A DNA stretch of 64,000 nt from Anthoceros angustus (GCA_010909165.1 VJWM01000106.1:1-64000), one strand, 5' to 3'. Counted from the first letter of the stretch, positions 1 through 10,875 are shown. Numbers and translations: made by a program. The notes: a model not told the origin generated them from the sequence alone.

Positions 1-1
1 A

Positions 2-73
2 CACGAGGGCTTGGCGACTTTGGAGACCGAGGTGGCCGAATGGTATGAGGAGAGACGGGTCAGACAGACATAG
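2..73 (+). other. Short open frame running in from the window edge
   Basis: From base 2 an open frame reads about 23 codons (acidic and Arg-rich, ending RRVRQT) before a TAG at 71-73. It may be the tail of a retrotransposon gag or pol frame cut by the window edge. No domain can be named. From 74 to 540 I see no convincing gene, only purine-rich sequence with short repeats of the type acctcctactaatgga / acctcccactgatgga near 300-355. Confidence 0.2.
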
Positions 74-540
74 CCCGACAAGCGAGTGAAGAGCACCGGG
101 ACCCACCCGTAGGGACCTTCCTTGGTGGGGCATCGGACGAGGAAGAGGGAGGCCTAATCCTACCAAAGGCACTTACAAGGGTAGGCACTATGGCGGCCGA
201 GGGAATTCATCTCGGAGGAGGGACAAGAAGAAGGGAGACAAGCCCGAGGGAAAACATGGAGCCACCTAAGTCCACGGTGGTGTGAAGAGGTAGTAGGTGA
301 ACCTCCTACTAATGGAACAAATGAGAGGAAAACCTCCCACTGATGGACTAGTAGAGGAGCACTCTACCAGACTGAGGGGAGATAGTCTCTTCCCAAGAGC
401 AGCCTTACCTAAGGAACGGCCGAGGTAGGAGGCGACACAGGGCAGTTAGATGGCGGTCCGAGTCGGGAGGAGGTGGCGATCGTCAAGATGAAAGGCGCGT
501 GGAGCTAGAAGAAGCGGCGAAACCTCTCTTAGGTAGGTAG

Positions 541-900
541 GATGACCGCTAGAAACATTCTTTCTTTGGACACGACACTAATGTGGGACCCATATTTAAG
601 AGGGGACCCTACTTTGAGGGGAGTGGCGTGGATGACCGAGAGGTGGTCACAGGAGCTGGACCTTGCCTGTGGGGTCAAAGTCCGGATTGCGATTCGATTC
701 CCTCATGGGAATCAGGAGGTCATCCCGCATTTAAGATGCACATATTTTGAGAGACGCTCCACCTATAAAGGGGAGCCATGTAACCAATTCAATATCAATC
801 CTTGTGGCTCTTCTCCCTTGTTGTGCCCCATTGTGGCGGACCGACCCCGTCCACCAAAGCGACACGTCGAAACAAAGGAAGCAGGTTGATCGTAGGGAGC
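541..900 (+). other. LTR-like sequence with TATA box
   Basis: The stretch carries two TATA-like elements on the plus strand, CATATTTAAGAGG near 591 and CCTATAAAGGGG near 762, the second followed by a CAATTC-rich leader. This layout is typical of the U3/R part of a plant LTR. A 115-codon open frame crosses it but has no recognisable domain and is probably chance. LTR borders cannot be set because no second copy lies in the window. Confidence 0.35.
764..769 (+). promoter_or_regulatory. TATA box in LTR-like sequence
   Basis: TATAAA in the context acctataaagggg. A transcription start would be expected about 30 bases downstream, near 795-800. Inferred from motif and GC-rich flank only. Confidence 0.4.
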
Positions 901-970
901 TAAAGGTGTCGCGCAATGGCCGCATAGCTGCATGCTGGCGATTTCCGATTTCGCCCGCCCTGCGGTGCCT

Positions 971-1080
971 CGTCCTTGGCCTAAGGACACCAAGTTCTTC
1001 CTTGGCCTTTGGCCAAGGGCAACAAAGTTCACGGCCTTAGCCAGGAACAAGGCAAAGGAGGCATAAATAGCCTCCGACCG
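971..1080 (+). repeat. Direct repeat, copy 1 (about 110 bp)
   Basis: Sequence from cgtccttggc to ggcataaatagcctccga recurs at 1724-1831 with small indels. The two copies flank the left 569-bp LTR-like repeat, so the left terminus has a more complex structure than the right one. Internally it contains ttccttggcctttggcca, a short imperfect palindrome. Confidence 0.7.
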
Positions 1081-1087
1081 CGAACAG

Positions 1088-1656
1088 TGAAGATCAAGTT
1101 GGTTGCGAGGCTCCCACTTGATAGTCAGTTCCCAAAAGTCACAAGAGAGAAATGAGACAAGCTGAGGGACAGTATGGCTGCCTTTCCATTCGAGACAAAC
1201 ATCTACAATCCAAGAATCCATGGTGGCGCCCACATATATAGGCAAAACCCCGAGTTCTCGATGAAGTGCCTCCTCGCTCGATGGTAGGCACTTTAGGTAT
1301 ATTATAATCCTACTTTCCTTGGCCTTGAATAAATAATAATGTTTATGAGTTCAACCATCTATTCGCCCTTTTCCTTGATTTACGATTTTATGTGTTTTTA
1401 ATATAGTTCCATGCCTATATATGCATCATGCCACCGTGCCTTACATACATGTATATAGATTGCATGTGTGACACATCATTCATAACATGTCCACATACAT
1501 CACATGTCATCCATCCATGCATACATACCATGTGCATGCCATCCATGGGCGATGCACATGCCACATCACACGCGCATCCAAATCAAGTGGCTTATGCCAA
1601 ATGGGATGCCAATCCAATGTCAATGTCTCATCGGTCTTGCTCATCGGTCCACGACA
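1088..1656 (-). repeat. Putative left LTR (3' LTR) of the minus-strand gypsy element
   Basis: Matches 9758-10282 in the same orientation over almost its whole length with many small indels, beginning TGA(A)GATCAAGTTGG and ending CCACGACA, so it has TG...CA ends on either strand. It contains CACATATATAGG (1232-1243) and a run rich in catacatgt. The pair brackets gag and pol coding sequence read on the minus strand, as expected for LTRs. No matching 5-bp target duplication, primer site or polypurine tract was found, so the borders are tentative and the pair may be part of a longer LTR. Confidence 0.55.
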
Positions 1657-1723
1657 GATGTCAGCGCAATAGCCATATGGCGCATCTTGGCGATTCGACT
1701 GCGACTCCCGTGCGGCGGCAAAC

Positions 1724-1831
1724 CGTCCTTGGCCTTTGGCGGACACAAGTTCTTCCTTGGCCTTTGGCCAGGGCAAAGTTCGGCCTTAGCCAAGGAACAA
1801 GGCAAAGGAGGCATAAATAGCCTCCGATCAC
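1724..1831 (+). repeat. Direct repeat, copy 2 (about 110 bp)
   Basis: Second copy of the 971-1080 sequence. The bases before it (gcaatagccatatggcgcat) also resemble those before copy 1 (gcaatggccgcatagctgca), so similarity extends about 60 bases upstream of both copies. Confidence 0.65.
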
Positions 1832-1981
1832 GACCCCGAAAATCGGGGTGAAAACCCGGCTTTTCCACACCAAAATGCCACAATCCGTGGCTGAAAACAC
1901 TTACCAAACCAAACCATCCTTTTTGCGGTGTGAGGTTAGGTGGAGGATGCATCACTCTCCAAGTCCTCATCATCCGATTCT

Positions 1982-2640
1982 TCAACGAGTTCGGGCTTGA
2001 TCTTCTTGAGCTTGACTCCAAGCGACAAACATCAAAATAGGACTCTGTGCGGCCTCCTCTCGGATAATCAAAAGCGGGTTTGGGGCAATGGATGACCATG
2101 TGTGGTTGGCTTGCGCGCAAGAAATGCCTTCCTCGAATCCCATCTGCTCAATGTAAGGGATCTTCAACTTGTCCACGATAAAATTGCCTAGGCCATCCAA
2201 CAACTGTGGCCTCTTGAGGTGATGGAAGAAGCGAGCCTCTTTCGGATAGACTAACCTCTCGCACTGTCTTCCCACATGATCAATTCCTTGGGCAACCTCA
2301 AATCAAACATTGATGCATGAAGAAGTGGTGCTGGATTTTTCGCACCCTTCACGATGCTGTCCATGTCCAAGACATGGCACGGAGTCCTGCTCAAACAAAT
2401 CACGGTGATGCATGGGGTGAATTCCACTCCACTCACACCGTGTGCGTCTCCACATACAGAACTCACGAGCTCCTTAAAACTGGAGGAATCCCTCTCGGTG
2501 ATCCGGTGAGATAGATCCCATTTGCTTGCGCCCTCGTTGTTGATCGGAGGCAGCGTCTTTGGAGATCTTTGCAAGTTGCACTTGCACACCTTTGGTGGCA
2601 CTACTTCAAACGGCAACTCGGGCGACGCTGCTCATGTTGC
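1982..2640 (-). pseudogene. Unidentified protein-like reading frame downstream of the PHD finger
   Basis: Two overlapping minus-strand frames (about 2640-2251 and 2275-1982) read as one protein-like stretch of roughly 210 residues with a frameshift near 2260-2275. Features include a hydrophobic/Cys segment (CITVICLSRTPCHVLDMD), then LPKELIMWEDS and LGNFIVDKLKIPYIEQMGFE. The first frame has no ATG at its start; a TTG is the nearest possible start after an in-frame TGA. It lies between the PHD-finger frame and the putative 3' LTR, where gypsy elements normally have no gene. It could be an extra element ORF, a continuation of the PHD-bearing protein, or a captured host fragment. I do not recognise the family. 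Confidence 0.4.
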
Positions 2641-2736
2641 TCTTGTGTGTTATGAGGAGCCGTCCCTCGCTCCCGAGCCCCTTGTCCTAGCGGGCACCTC
2701 CTTCTCACGTGTGGCGTTGCATCACGGGTGTGGTGC

Positions 2737-3558
2737 TCACATGCGCCTGGGTTGAGGCTTCTTCCTCATCGCTTTGTGTGCTTCCGCCACTCGAGCTGCG
2801 TTGGTGAGCCTCCATCTCCTCTTCGGTGGCGTTGCTTTGGCCTCCCTCTCTTCGCTTGGGTGCTTGGACCCAAACACCGCACCTTCTTCGCTAATTGGTG
2901 CTAGCTTGTGGTCTGTGCCGCCCCCGCATATGGTTCGTAACTCGCTCCATCCAACTTGAACCAACTTTGCACACGATGCAGAAGCGAGCACTTGCTCTGT
3001 GATTGTCGAGCCCCCCAGCTGGGGAAGACTCCTCCAGCTGCGGCAAGACTGAATTTCTGGCGTCGTGCTCTCTTCCACAGTGCTGGCCTTGGTGTCACTA
3101 AATTCCTCGAGGAGGCGGACAATGCAAGCGGTGAGTGATTCGAGGCACTCTGAATAGCACCTCGCAGTTGCCTTGTTGGCGTTTCTGGCCTTGGCAACAA
3201 GGAATTCTGTTGGCGAGATACGCTCCGCACGAACTTTCCTCTTTTGCAACCTGCGCCTGTCATTCCTGCTCTCGTCCTCTTGTACCCATTCCAACACGAG
3301 TTGTCGCTGGAGTGTTACTCTCCAACTCCTGTTCAGGTACAGAAGGTACTTCTTCTTCATTACTCCCGTAGATAGAGCCATGGCTGCATGCAAACTTGTT
3401 GAATCACAATGTTCACATAGCCAATTCCCTTCCGGAATTTCCATCAGTGCAGGTGTTAGGCAGAAAATATGATAGCCTCTGTTGCACCTGTCACATAAGA
3501 GCATAAGCTCTTCATCCGTGGTGCCCGCATGCCTCAGGCAAATCCTGGTGGTACCCAT
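2737..3558 (-). pseudogene. PHD-finger domain and C-terminal tail of gypsy Pol
   Basis: A 273-codon frame begins near an integrase-tail frame and carries a PHD zinc finger in its first 50 residues: first ligand pair CLRH, then [17 protein letters not shown] and WLCEHC. PHD fingers (Cys4-His-Cys3) bind histone H3 tails, so here the domain probably guides integration to particular chromatin, much as chromodomains do in other gypsy lineages. The second residue of the first Cys pair reads His; two extra bases at that point would also explain the frame change from the upstream integrase tail. The rest (residues 60-273) is basic and low in recognisable motifs. The start codon at 3558 is probably not a real start because the domain continues Pol. 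Confidence 0.65.
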
Positions 3559-3912
3559 GTTTGAGGAACAATTCTTGCATCAAGATTTGGCAAGTGACAT
3601 GGAGCTAAATGTTTCATATGCTCCTTGCATCTTCGCCATCCGTCCTTGAGTTCCACTACTCCTTGCTCACCCACATTTACCACCACGAGAATCAACCGGT
3701 CGACATCTAATGTGCTTGCTGGGTGCATGTTGTAGGTAAACATAATCTCCTGGTGCGAACTTCCTGGCCTTGGGCTTCCATGAGCCCCCCCGTGTGTGAG
3801 CATACCTCAACTGGTCTCTGTGTTGTGCAATCGCAAGATTGTCCATGGCCATGGGCAGAATCCTTCGGAACATTTCTGCTCTAGCTTGTACTTGCTGTAA
3901 GCATGCCTCCAT
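3534..3912 (-). pseudogene. Integrase C-terminal domain of gypsy Pol
   Basis: Two overlapping minus-strand frames (3912-3667 and 3803-3534) together match the integrase C-terminal region: AQHRDQLRYAHTRGG followed by KFAPGDYVYL, the usual basic stretch and GDxVYL strand, then a beta-rich segment and a Cys/His-bearing linker (CKEHMKHLAPCHLP) leading to the PHD finger. A frameshift lies near 3700. The domain binds DNA nonspecifically and positions the core. Confidence 0.6.
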
Positions 3913-4207
3913 ATTCCTACTCCAGTCTACAGGAGTAGAATATTTGTCTTACACATTGGGCAAGCGCATTCCTTCCAAACAGTATGAATGAAACTTCCCA
4001 ATCTTTTACTCACTCTATAACCCAACACAATATAGGAAGTAATTCATCCCGGCACTTGGGTTCCACAGTGATGCAGTACTTCACGAGGCGTCGAATGTCG
4101 AACCAACCTTTGCGGACCATCGCTTGAGGATGATCCCTAGGCGTTCTCCTGATCAATCGGACTTCATCCGACGCGTCTGAAATTCTCCTCTGAATTCATT
4201 GCCTTGA
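3913..4207 (-). pseudogene. Second half of integrase core, badly decayed
   Basis: Between the readable integrase core and its C-terminal domain no frame stays open for long on either strand. By position this stretch should encode the part of the RNase H-fold core with the last catalytic Asp and Glu. I cannot place those residues with confidence. Confidence 0.35.
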
Positions 4208-4689
4208 TCAGTGAGCACCTCCGCACAACTTCCAAATCTGCTTAGCACACACTGCAGAAAGGCTCTGCTGGTGTAATATGAGGTTCTTTGGCGGAAATGC
4301 TACCTCCACCCACTTGGAGAAGTGCTCAATCATCACCATACGATGTGATTTCCTTGCTTTGTCAATGGTAGTTCCGGCATCAAGTCCACCGACCACGAAA
4401 AACAAACCCCGGATTGGTAAAGTGTAACACAACATCTTGTGTGTTAAACAGCCTTCACTGCATCACGCGTGACTAGCCACCACTCTTTCCACATCGCATA
4501 CATGCGGACCAATATGTGGTCTTGACATGTGGTGTGTCCTTTTACACCAAAGTGACCTAGTGTTTCATGCACTTTAATCACAATCCCTGTCCTTTCTTCA
4601 GGACTTGGCACCTTCTTTACAACCTCTCCTTCCTGTGAGTCTCCATCCTCTATCGGCCACTCGTCTCGTAGTCGGCGCTTGCACGACAT
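4208..4689 (-). pseudogene. Integrase zinc-binding region and catalytic-core start
   Basis: The 4689-4444 frame contains VHETLGHFGVKG, the His-His half of the HHCC zinc-binding region. The 4435-4208 frame contains LPIRGLFF and MVMIEHFSKWVEV, the strand and helix around the first catalytic Asp in gypsy integrases. The two pieces are in different frames, with indels near 4440 and in the HHCC loop. Integrase joins element ends to target DNA in the nucleus. Confidence 0.65.
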
Positions 4690-5300
4690 TAGGTCTGACC
4701 TTCTTTGAGCGGTACGCTTGTGAATGCCTCGGATGTCCCACAGCTAAGATCGGCTCTCCTCCTGCACCTTGCCATGAGTGCCATGGCTGCTGGGCACATT
4801 TTCCATGTGTCCTAGGTCTCGTGCTCGTGGCATCCGATTCGCATGGATTCCTACTCAAACCATGCATTGTGGTGCACCTTGCCTATGCACGATTTCCATG
4901 TCATATTCGACAGACAATGCCCACGGCTTCCGCTCAACTTCATGTTGGTCATGAGCCAATGAAGTGGTTGATGATCCGTCACCAACTGGAAACGCCTTCC
5001 AAGCGGATAAATTAAATGCAACACGCCCACTGCAAGACACTCTCCTTCATATGAGGTAGTTTACCTCTGCGGTTGTTGGATCCTTGCATAAGCCACAACT
5101 CGCTCCATTCCTTCGTCGATTTGCGATCGCCTATCCTCGCAATACTCCAATCCGTTACTGGAACAAAGCGGCTTCTCAAAGTCTGGTCTAACCAGCATGG
5201 GCTTCTCAGCCAATTGATCCCTTAGATCTTGCCAGGCTAGCTCCTATTCTTGATCCCAATTCCAAGTTACCTCCTTCTTCAGCATCTCGTACAAGGGTTT
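4598..5300 (-). pseudogene. RNase H region of gypsy Pol
   Basis: The 5040-4855 frame reads KPWALSVEYDMEIVHRQGAP, close to the end of gypsy RNase H where the strand ending in ExxY/DxxIxHRxG precedes the last catalytic Asp; the next frame (4867-4598) begins MHGLSRNP, matching the common ADxLSR ending. Upstream, 5040-5300 should hold the first half but is shifted among frames. RNase H removes template RNA during reverse transcription. Confidence 0.55.
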
Positions 5301-5377
5301 GCATGTGGAACGTAGGTCTTTCATAAACCTCCTGTAGTAGTTCACCAACCCAGCTCTAAGATGCCACATCCTTGGGC

Positions 5378-5814
5378 CTAGGCATCATCACGGCTGCACC
5401 TTAGCCAAGCTGCGGCATGATTCCTCCGGCACAATTTCATGTCCAAGATACTCAATCCGCTTGAATGCAAATTTGCACTTTTTGGATGAGCTTTCAAGCG
5501 ATTTGGACAATCTTTGCAGTCTCCGGATGATCCATATGTTCCTCGATGGTGTCTGAAAACTAGGATGTCGTCGTAACAACGCACAAGCGGCGGATCCTGC
5601 GGCTCAAGTCGCAATTCTGAAATATATGGAAGCATTTTTCAGCCGAAGGGCATAGTCTCCCATTCCCAAAGCTGATCCTTTCCCGAGCCGTTTTGCTCTT
5701 GTCCTCAATCCTCAATCTGATCGGTTGAAAGCGGAAATCCAAAGTGGTAAAGTACTTTGCCTTACCAATTGCATCAAAAATCTCATCTGGAGTAGGCATG
5801 GGATACCGTTCCAT
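5378..5814 (-). pseudogene. Reverse transcriptase of gypsy Pol
   Basis: The 5814-5560 frame starts with YPMPTPDEIFDAIGKAKYFT followed by TLDFR, the finger and palm start of Ty3/gypsy RT with the first catalytic Asp. The active-site box is at complement 5567-5575, reading CYDDILVF; the residue usually present between Tyr and Asp-Asp is missing. The thumb-connecting motif FAFKRIEYLGHEI lies in a third frame near 5450. At least two frameshifts break the domain. Confidence 0.75.
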
Positions 5815-7603
5815 CAGTTACTCGTTGAGGTCGATAGTCCCCACACATTCGCCTATCTTTCCACTCGCCATTTTCGTCCTTCTTGATGGGAGACGTTGCG
5901 GGACATATTCGAGCTTGATTTCGAATCAATCACCTCAAAGCGACTCGACAACGCTTGTCCACAATTTCCCACTCTGGACTCAACCTATGCCTTCTTGAAG
6001 ATAGGCTCGAGAGTGGTAACAATCTTGAACTTGATCTTTTCGTACCTTCCTAGCTCATTCCAATGAGCATAAAAGCACCTTTTTTTTCGAGCATGTCGAT
6101 GATCTTTTGTTTGTCCTGGGTGGCGTCTTCATCAATCTTCCACGTGAACCTCCTTGGTGACACTCTTGGTTACAAACTCTGTTTCCACAGCCATGCCAAA
6201 CATGTCTTGGGTTCCTTCCCTTTCATCCGCCTTGCCGGCTTTCCATCTTCCTGCAGCGATGGCTCTTTTTCCTTCACCTCCACCGAAATGCCAATCCGGT
6301 GCTCACTAACCACCTTAAGTATATAGATCGAATGCGGCAACTTGTGTTTGGACGCCTCACTCACACCCATGGTGCGTGCCCTTCTTGGCAAACCCATGGC
6401 TTGTTCGTTCCTCAACATTGAGCTCTCCTAGCTCCTCTCCCTTTGAGTCTAGGATCATGCCATCTCCTCCTCGCTTTGAATCGTGGGATTGTGGCGTGCT
6501 TACCAAAGTCGGCCACGCCCTCCCGGCTTCACCAACTCATTCCTTTGGATAAAGCGGAAGTTTGTCCATCTTCTTGACTTCTTTGCGAGTACCTTTACGG
6601 TTCCATGATTTCACTACGGTCTTATGGAACCATGAGTGTTCTATGTTGTCTCGGTGTCTCAAGTCCACGCATTGGTCCGATGCTGCGAATCCTGCGTAAG
6701 AGCCACGCATCAATGACCAGCTCATTGCGAACCATGATCGGACCTCCTCATACATCGTTCGGCGGTAGGACGCTTGTCCAACGCTCCACACACACGTTTT
6801 CCGGTATGTACCAGCATCGGGATTCACAAGTTGAACCTCACGACAACCGCGCGACCTCGGACAAGGGAAACACCGCCCTTTCCTCTTCCACCCGAGAAGG
6901 TCTTACACTCCCATCCTGCGATGATCATATCCACTTTGGGGCGGAGCTTGCGGTTTCCTTCCCACAAGCTTGATCCGTGGGCGCTGCTCGACAACCTCTC
7001 ACTGCGTCTTCTCTTAAGAGATGGAAATAACTTGCACACGAGAATTCGATTTGCCACGACTCTAGCCTTCTCGTCCTTTTCCACAGTGTAGCGCAAACCT
7101 TGATGCCACATTGAAGCACCGCCTCAATCTTGATTCACGAGCACAATTCAACAAGTGAATTCCTTGAACTTGCTCTCCATCGCACTCGAATCATTGATTC
7201 GCCTTCCCTCCGTCTTGGCGGGCTTCATGTTTGTATGGATCTCTCGGACATGTGTCGGTGAGATTCCGCAGGCGATTCTCCTTTCGTTTTCTCGAACCCT
7301 TGCCTCCTCAAGGTGCTCAGAGCGCGCGATCTTCAGCACTCCCTTCCGCTCTGCGGGTTTCGGTGCTTCCTGAGAGGACAACTCCTCTGTCTCTTCCCAC
7401 ATCTCGTGTCTGTGCTCAATTTGAGCGCTGGAAGCCATCCTGCTGTCTGGACCATCTCGCCGCGGCTTGCTGGCCTCCTTCACAGTCTTATCGTTCCTTC
7501 TACCACTTTTGCTCATGTTCAAGGGAATAGTTGCAATTCGCGAGAAATCCCCTTGCTTCCATGATCGATAGAAGGCTTCTTCATACAGTGGATCAACTCC
7601 CAT
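5815..7603 (-). pseudogene. Pol N-terminal region between protease and RT
   Basis: Several minus-strand frames of 80-150 codons tile this stretch (7603-7148, 7111-6824, 6827-6537, 6418-6170). They are charged and Lys/Glu-rich, as in the linker between protease and RT of large gypsy polyproteins. No catalytic motif is visible. The 151-codon frame at 7603-7148 is the longest and most protein-like. Plus-strand frames of similar length here look like shadows. Confidence 0.4.
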
Positions 7604-7809
7604 GGCGGGGCCATGTGTAGCATCCGCCCTAACACATCGTGGGACGTGGCACGGTCACCAAACCGAACCTCCATTGTGGTCGCATCCTCATGCCTTCAAC
7701 TCGATCTTGATCGGTTTCTGGTCATCCCCATCACCATTTCCTTCGCCTGAGTAGTGATGCTTCGCACCGGTACCACGCTTTAGCTTGAGAGCACGAGCTG
7801 TCTTGGATC

Positions 7810-7821
7810 TGCTCCGGTGTC
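7810..7821 (-). other. Aspartic protease active-site motif (DTGA)
   Basis: On the minus strand the bases read VVDTGADP, the retropepsin active-site motif. It sits between the gag zinc knuckle and RT, the expected place for the element protease that cuts the polyprotein. The surrounding frame is open only briefly. Confidence 0.6.
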
Positions 7822-8103
7822 CACCACGTTGGCGGTGCAAATCAAATCAAAGGTAATTTCCGGTTTTGTTGTCAATCATGGCAACACCTCCTTTACCGCG
7901 TTCGGGCTTTAGATGGTCTCCTCGCAGGGCACATCAAGCTCTGTTGGACTTCTCGGTTCTATCTCTTTCGATCCATTCCTCATGATCTTCTTGAAATGTG
8001 AACTCTTGAGTCAAGTTCCGACAAATTGACCACGGAACCTCCATGGCCTTCTCCAGCTACATCCACCTCGGGTTAGAAGCCACACAATAGTACCATCATC
8101 CAC

Positions 8104-8493
8104 CTAAAACTTTCGGGCATTTTGCTTTGCTCTCGTTGACGTGTCCTTGGCAGTAACCCCTTCTCCGAGGTCAAGTGGGGTCTTCTTCTTCTTCTTGCGA
8201 ATCGCCACCATGCCATACACTTCTTCATCCGAGTCAGAGAAAAGAATGCGTGACTCTGACATGCTGGCCATGTTAGCCATTTGCTTCTGCATCTCTTCTA
8301 CTTGCGCAAGAAGAGCCTTGCGACTAGGGCCTTTGCCCTTCTCCTTTTCACTGCCCATTACCTTGGGCTTGAGCTCTGGATGAGCCTCCCAACATGCGGC
8401 TTCCATGTGGCCCCATCGACCACAAGCCTTGCAAACCTCCTTGCCCTTCGGGCCTCCAGGTCTGAAGTCACATTCAAATGACTTGTGCACCAC
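8104..8493 (-). pseudogene. Gag C-terminal part with CCHC zinc knuckle
   Basis: The 129-codon frame has CKACGRWGHMEAAC at residues 21-34, a CX2CX4HX4C knuckle that binds element RNA during particle assembly. A Lys/Gly-rich spacer and a Met-rich coiled segment (QVEEMQKQMANMASM) follow, then an acidic patch (SDSDEE) and a basic patch (RKKKKK). The frame ends with a stop before the protease region. Confidence 0.65.
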
Positions 8494-8540
8494 GGCACCT
8501 ACATTTGATGGCCGCGACTGCGTTGTTATTTGGTCTCTCC

Positions 8541-9010
8541 TTACAGGGTGATTGTTTGGTGACCGAGGGGACCAAATCGCTCACGACCCTTATCTTTGGA
8601 ATCTGGATCCTCCTTGTCGAGCCGTAAGTCTTCGATCAAATTGTGATCCTCCAGGTATGCTTGACTGACAGCATCCCCTTTTAGCACCTTCTCCGCAATC
8701 TTGTAGGCGTCGGTCAAACCATACTTTTCTCCATGAGCACCATGAAGAGCATCCATTACCTTCCTTGCATGTGGCATCGCAGCCATGAAAATTTCAGCAG
8801 CCTCCGCATGGTCTTCACATCCGTGTCCTCCACCAAGATCTTGATCGATGTATGGCCCTCGGTCTCATTGGACTTGAAGCTAAAGCAGTCGACTCTGAAT
8901 CTTCTCCAAGGGCGATGTTGGAAACATGTCCTTCAATCTTTCAAACATGAGATCAACCAAATGCTCTAGCTCGTCTTCCTTGGGAGTGAGTGGCTTGCCG
9001 CAACTCCTGC
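8541..9010 (-). pseudogene. Gag body
   Basis: The 8786-8541 frame (81 codons, MAAMPHARKVMDALHG...) and, in another frame, 9010-8800 with LEHLVDLMFERLKDMFP and then FKSNETEGHTSIKILVEDTD, look like a helical capsid region lying upstream of the zinc knuckle. The pieces are joined by frameshifts near 8800 and 8890. Between 9010 and 9757 I see only short frames, taken as gag start and leader. Confidence 0.4.
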
Positions 9011-9757
9011 TGCAAGTTCTGCTTCGTTTCTCCGCCGATGCCAAGATGTCCTTCTTCGTCTCAGTACATCAACGCCTCACGCGGATATTCGACATCTTCA
9101 TGAGTGCCATTCTCGGGTGAGCCATCCTTGTACTTCATCTTGTTTTCGCCATTCCCAGTGAACTTCTCCTCAAAATCCGTGACATGCTCCCATGTTTTCC
9201 GGTGAAAACATCATTCTTCTTGCGTACTCTCCAGTTCCATTTGAATCGGCTCTTCGCTCCAGTCTCAAGCGAGATCTCGTGATGGGCGTGTTGTCTCTGT
9301 CTTGGTCAGCGTCCTTTTGAAAGGTGATCCGTGGATCTTTTGTCCCTTTCTAGAGCGATGAGGCGGTGTCCCCGTTACTCGGCTGACCTCAAAAATACCA
9401 TCGATCATCCGCCTATGCTTGACAATCGAGGAATGTTGTCAACGGCAATCCTCTGCCCCAAACTAGCTAAGAAAAGCAGTGTCTACGGTTTCTATCCGAG
9501 CGCTCCACACATATGCGGGACTACGTCGGTGAGCCTAGCCAACTCGCAATGGTCGATTCGGACTAAGTGCGTGAAATCGATGGTAGAATTCCTATCCGAA
9601 GTCATTCACTTATCTGGTGGAGCCTCGTTCTTGGCGCTCCGCCATGGTTAGTCGCTCCAGGCTGGAAGATGATCGATTTCCGCCTCCTCCGGTCTCGTCC
9701 CAATGTCCTCCAATGCGGTAGTCTCGGTTCTCCAAGCAACAAGGATTGTAGATGTGG

Positions 9758-10282
9758 TGAGATCAAGTTGGTTGCGAGGCTCCCACTTGATAGCGGTTCC
9801 CAAAAGTCACAAGAGAGAAATGAGACAAAAGGGACAGTATGGCTGCCTTTCCATTCGACAAACATCTACAATCCAAGAATCCATGGTGGGCGCCCACATA
9901 TATAGGCAAAACCCCAGAGTTCTCGATGAAGTGCCTCCTCGTTCTCGATGGTAGGCACTTTAGGTATTTATAATCCTACTTTCCTTGGCCTTCGAACAAA
10001 TAATAATGTTTATGTGTTCAACCATCTATTCGCCCTTTTCCTTGATTTACGATTTTTATGTATTTTCTAATATAGATCCGATGTCTATATATGCATCATA
10101 GCGCGTGCCTTACATACAATCATGTACATAGATTACATGCATGACACATCATTCATCATCCATCCGACATGCACATACATCACATGCACATCGGCATCCA
10201 AATCAAGTGGCTTATGCCAAGTGGGATGCCAATCAGTCAATGTCAATGTCTCATCAGTCTTGCTCTGTCCGATTCCACGACA
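9758..10282 (-). repeat. Putative right LTR (5' LTR) of the minus-strand gypsy element
   Basis: Direct-repeat partner of 1088-1656; starts TGAGATCAAGTTGG and ends CCACGACA. It differs from the left copy mostly by indels of 1-10 bases, several of them at CAG or CTG (left tagtcagttccc, right tagcggttccc; left acaagctgaggga, right acaaaaggga). The large divergence makes an old insertion, or error-rich sequence, likely. Confidence 0.55.
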
Positions 10283-10875
10283 GCATAGGAGGCGTAGCGT
10301 CCCCCCTACCGGTTCACCTTCCTTGTCAGATTTCACCTTAGGATCATTTGTGTGCTTGTTGCTTGTTGGCATCTTCGAGGCACTAATGTCGAGACTCGTT
10401 TGGAGCAACATCGGCTTCCAAGAGTGCCACGTTATAGGCAATCTCATGGCTACCCAGCGAAAATCCTTCGATTTCAATCACTCTAGGCGTTCATGCCATA
10501 AGGGCGACTTGAGTGGTTGGTGAGGATAGATTTAGTGGATTGTTGTGGAAGAAGGTATGAGATTGAGTTATCGGGATATTGTCCTTGTAGTGTTTTTCTG
10601 TGTTCTTGGAAGCTAGAGGAATCTGGAAGGCTCAACTTGGGGCCGTGGGCCAGTAGACCCAAAACCCATATTCGGTGAGGCAATTGGTAATAGAGAAGTA
10701 GTTGAGAGAGAACGTGAGAATCGACCCCTCAGGATAAGCGTATCCAGACAAGTCTGTTGGGATTGAACCCACGTATTCGACGAATGTAGGATAAGTGTAG
10801 CCACTGGGGCTAGCTCTGGGTGACCAGGGCGAATCCACCACAACGATGCAGCTGCAGAAATTGCAGCCATTCACA
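10283..10875 (+). other. No recognisable gene
   Basis: Overlapping minus-strand frames of 80-114 codons occur (10477-10133, 10870-10613, 10874-10632), but two different frames are open over the same bases and none shows a domain. The 10874-10632 frame is rich in aromatic and Pro residues (GYTYPTFVEYVGSIPTDLSG). I cannot say whether it is coding. Confidence 0.3.

Larger units (their letters stand above)
1088..10282 (-). mobile_element. Ty3/gypsy-type LTR retrotransposon with a PHD finger, decayed
   Basis: Read on the minus strand the order is putative 5' LTR (9758-10282), gag with zinc knuckle, aspartic protease with a DTGA motif, reverse transcriptase, RNase H, integrase (zinc-binding region, core, C-terminal domain), PHD finger, an extra reading frame, and putative 3' LTR (1088-1656). 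RT before integrase is the Ty3/gypsy order. The coding sequence is split among all three frames by many short indels, so it cannot act autonomously as written. Some frameshifts may be sequencing errors (see findings). Confidence 0.75.

Noticed and set aside
763-1245. 160-codon minus-strand ORF across the left LTR-like repeat
   Set aside because: The corresponding right repeat (9602-9865) breaks the frame, and LTRs are non-coding; treated as chance.
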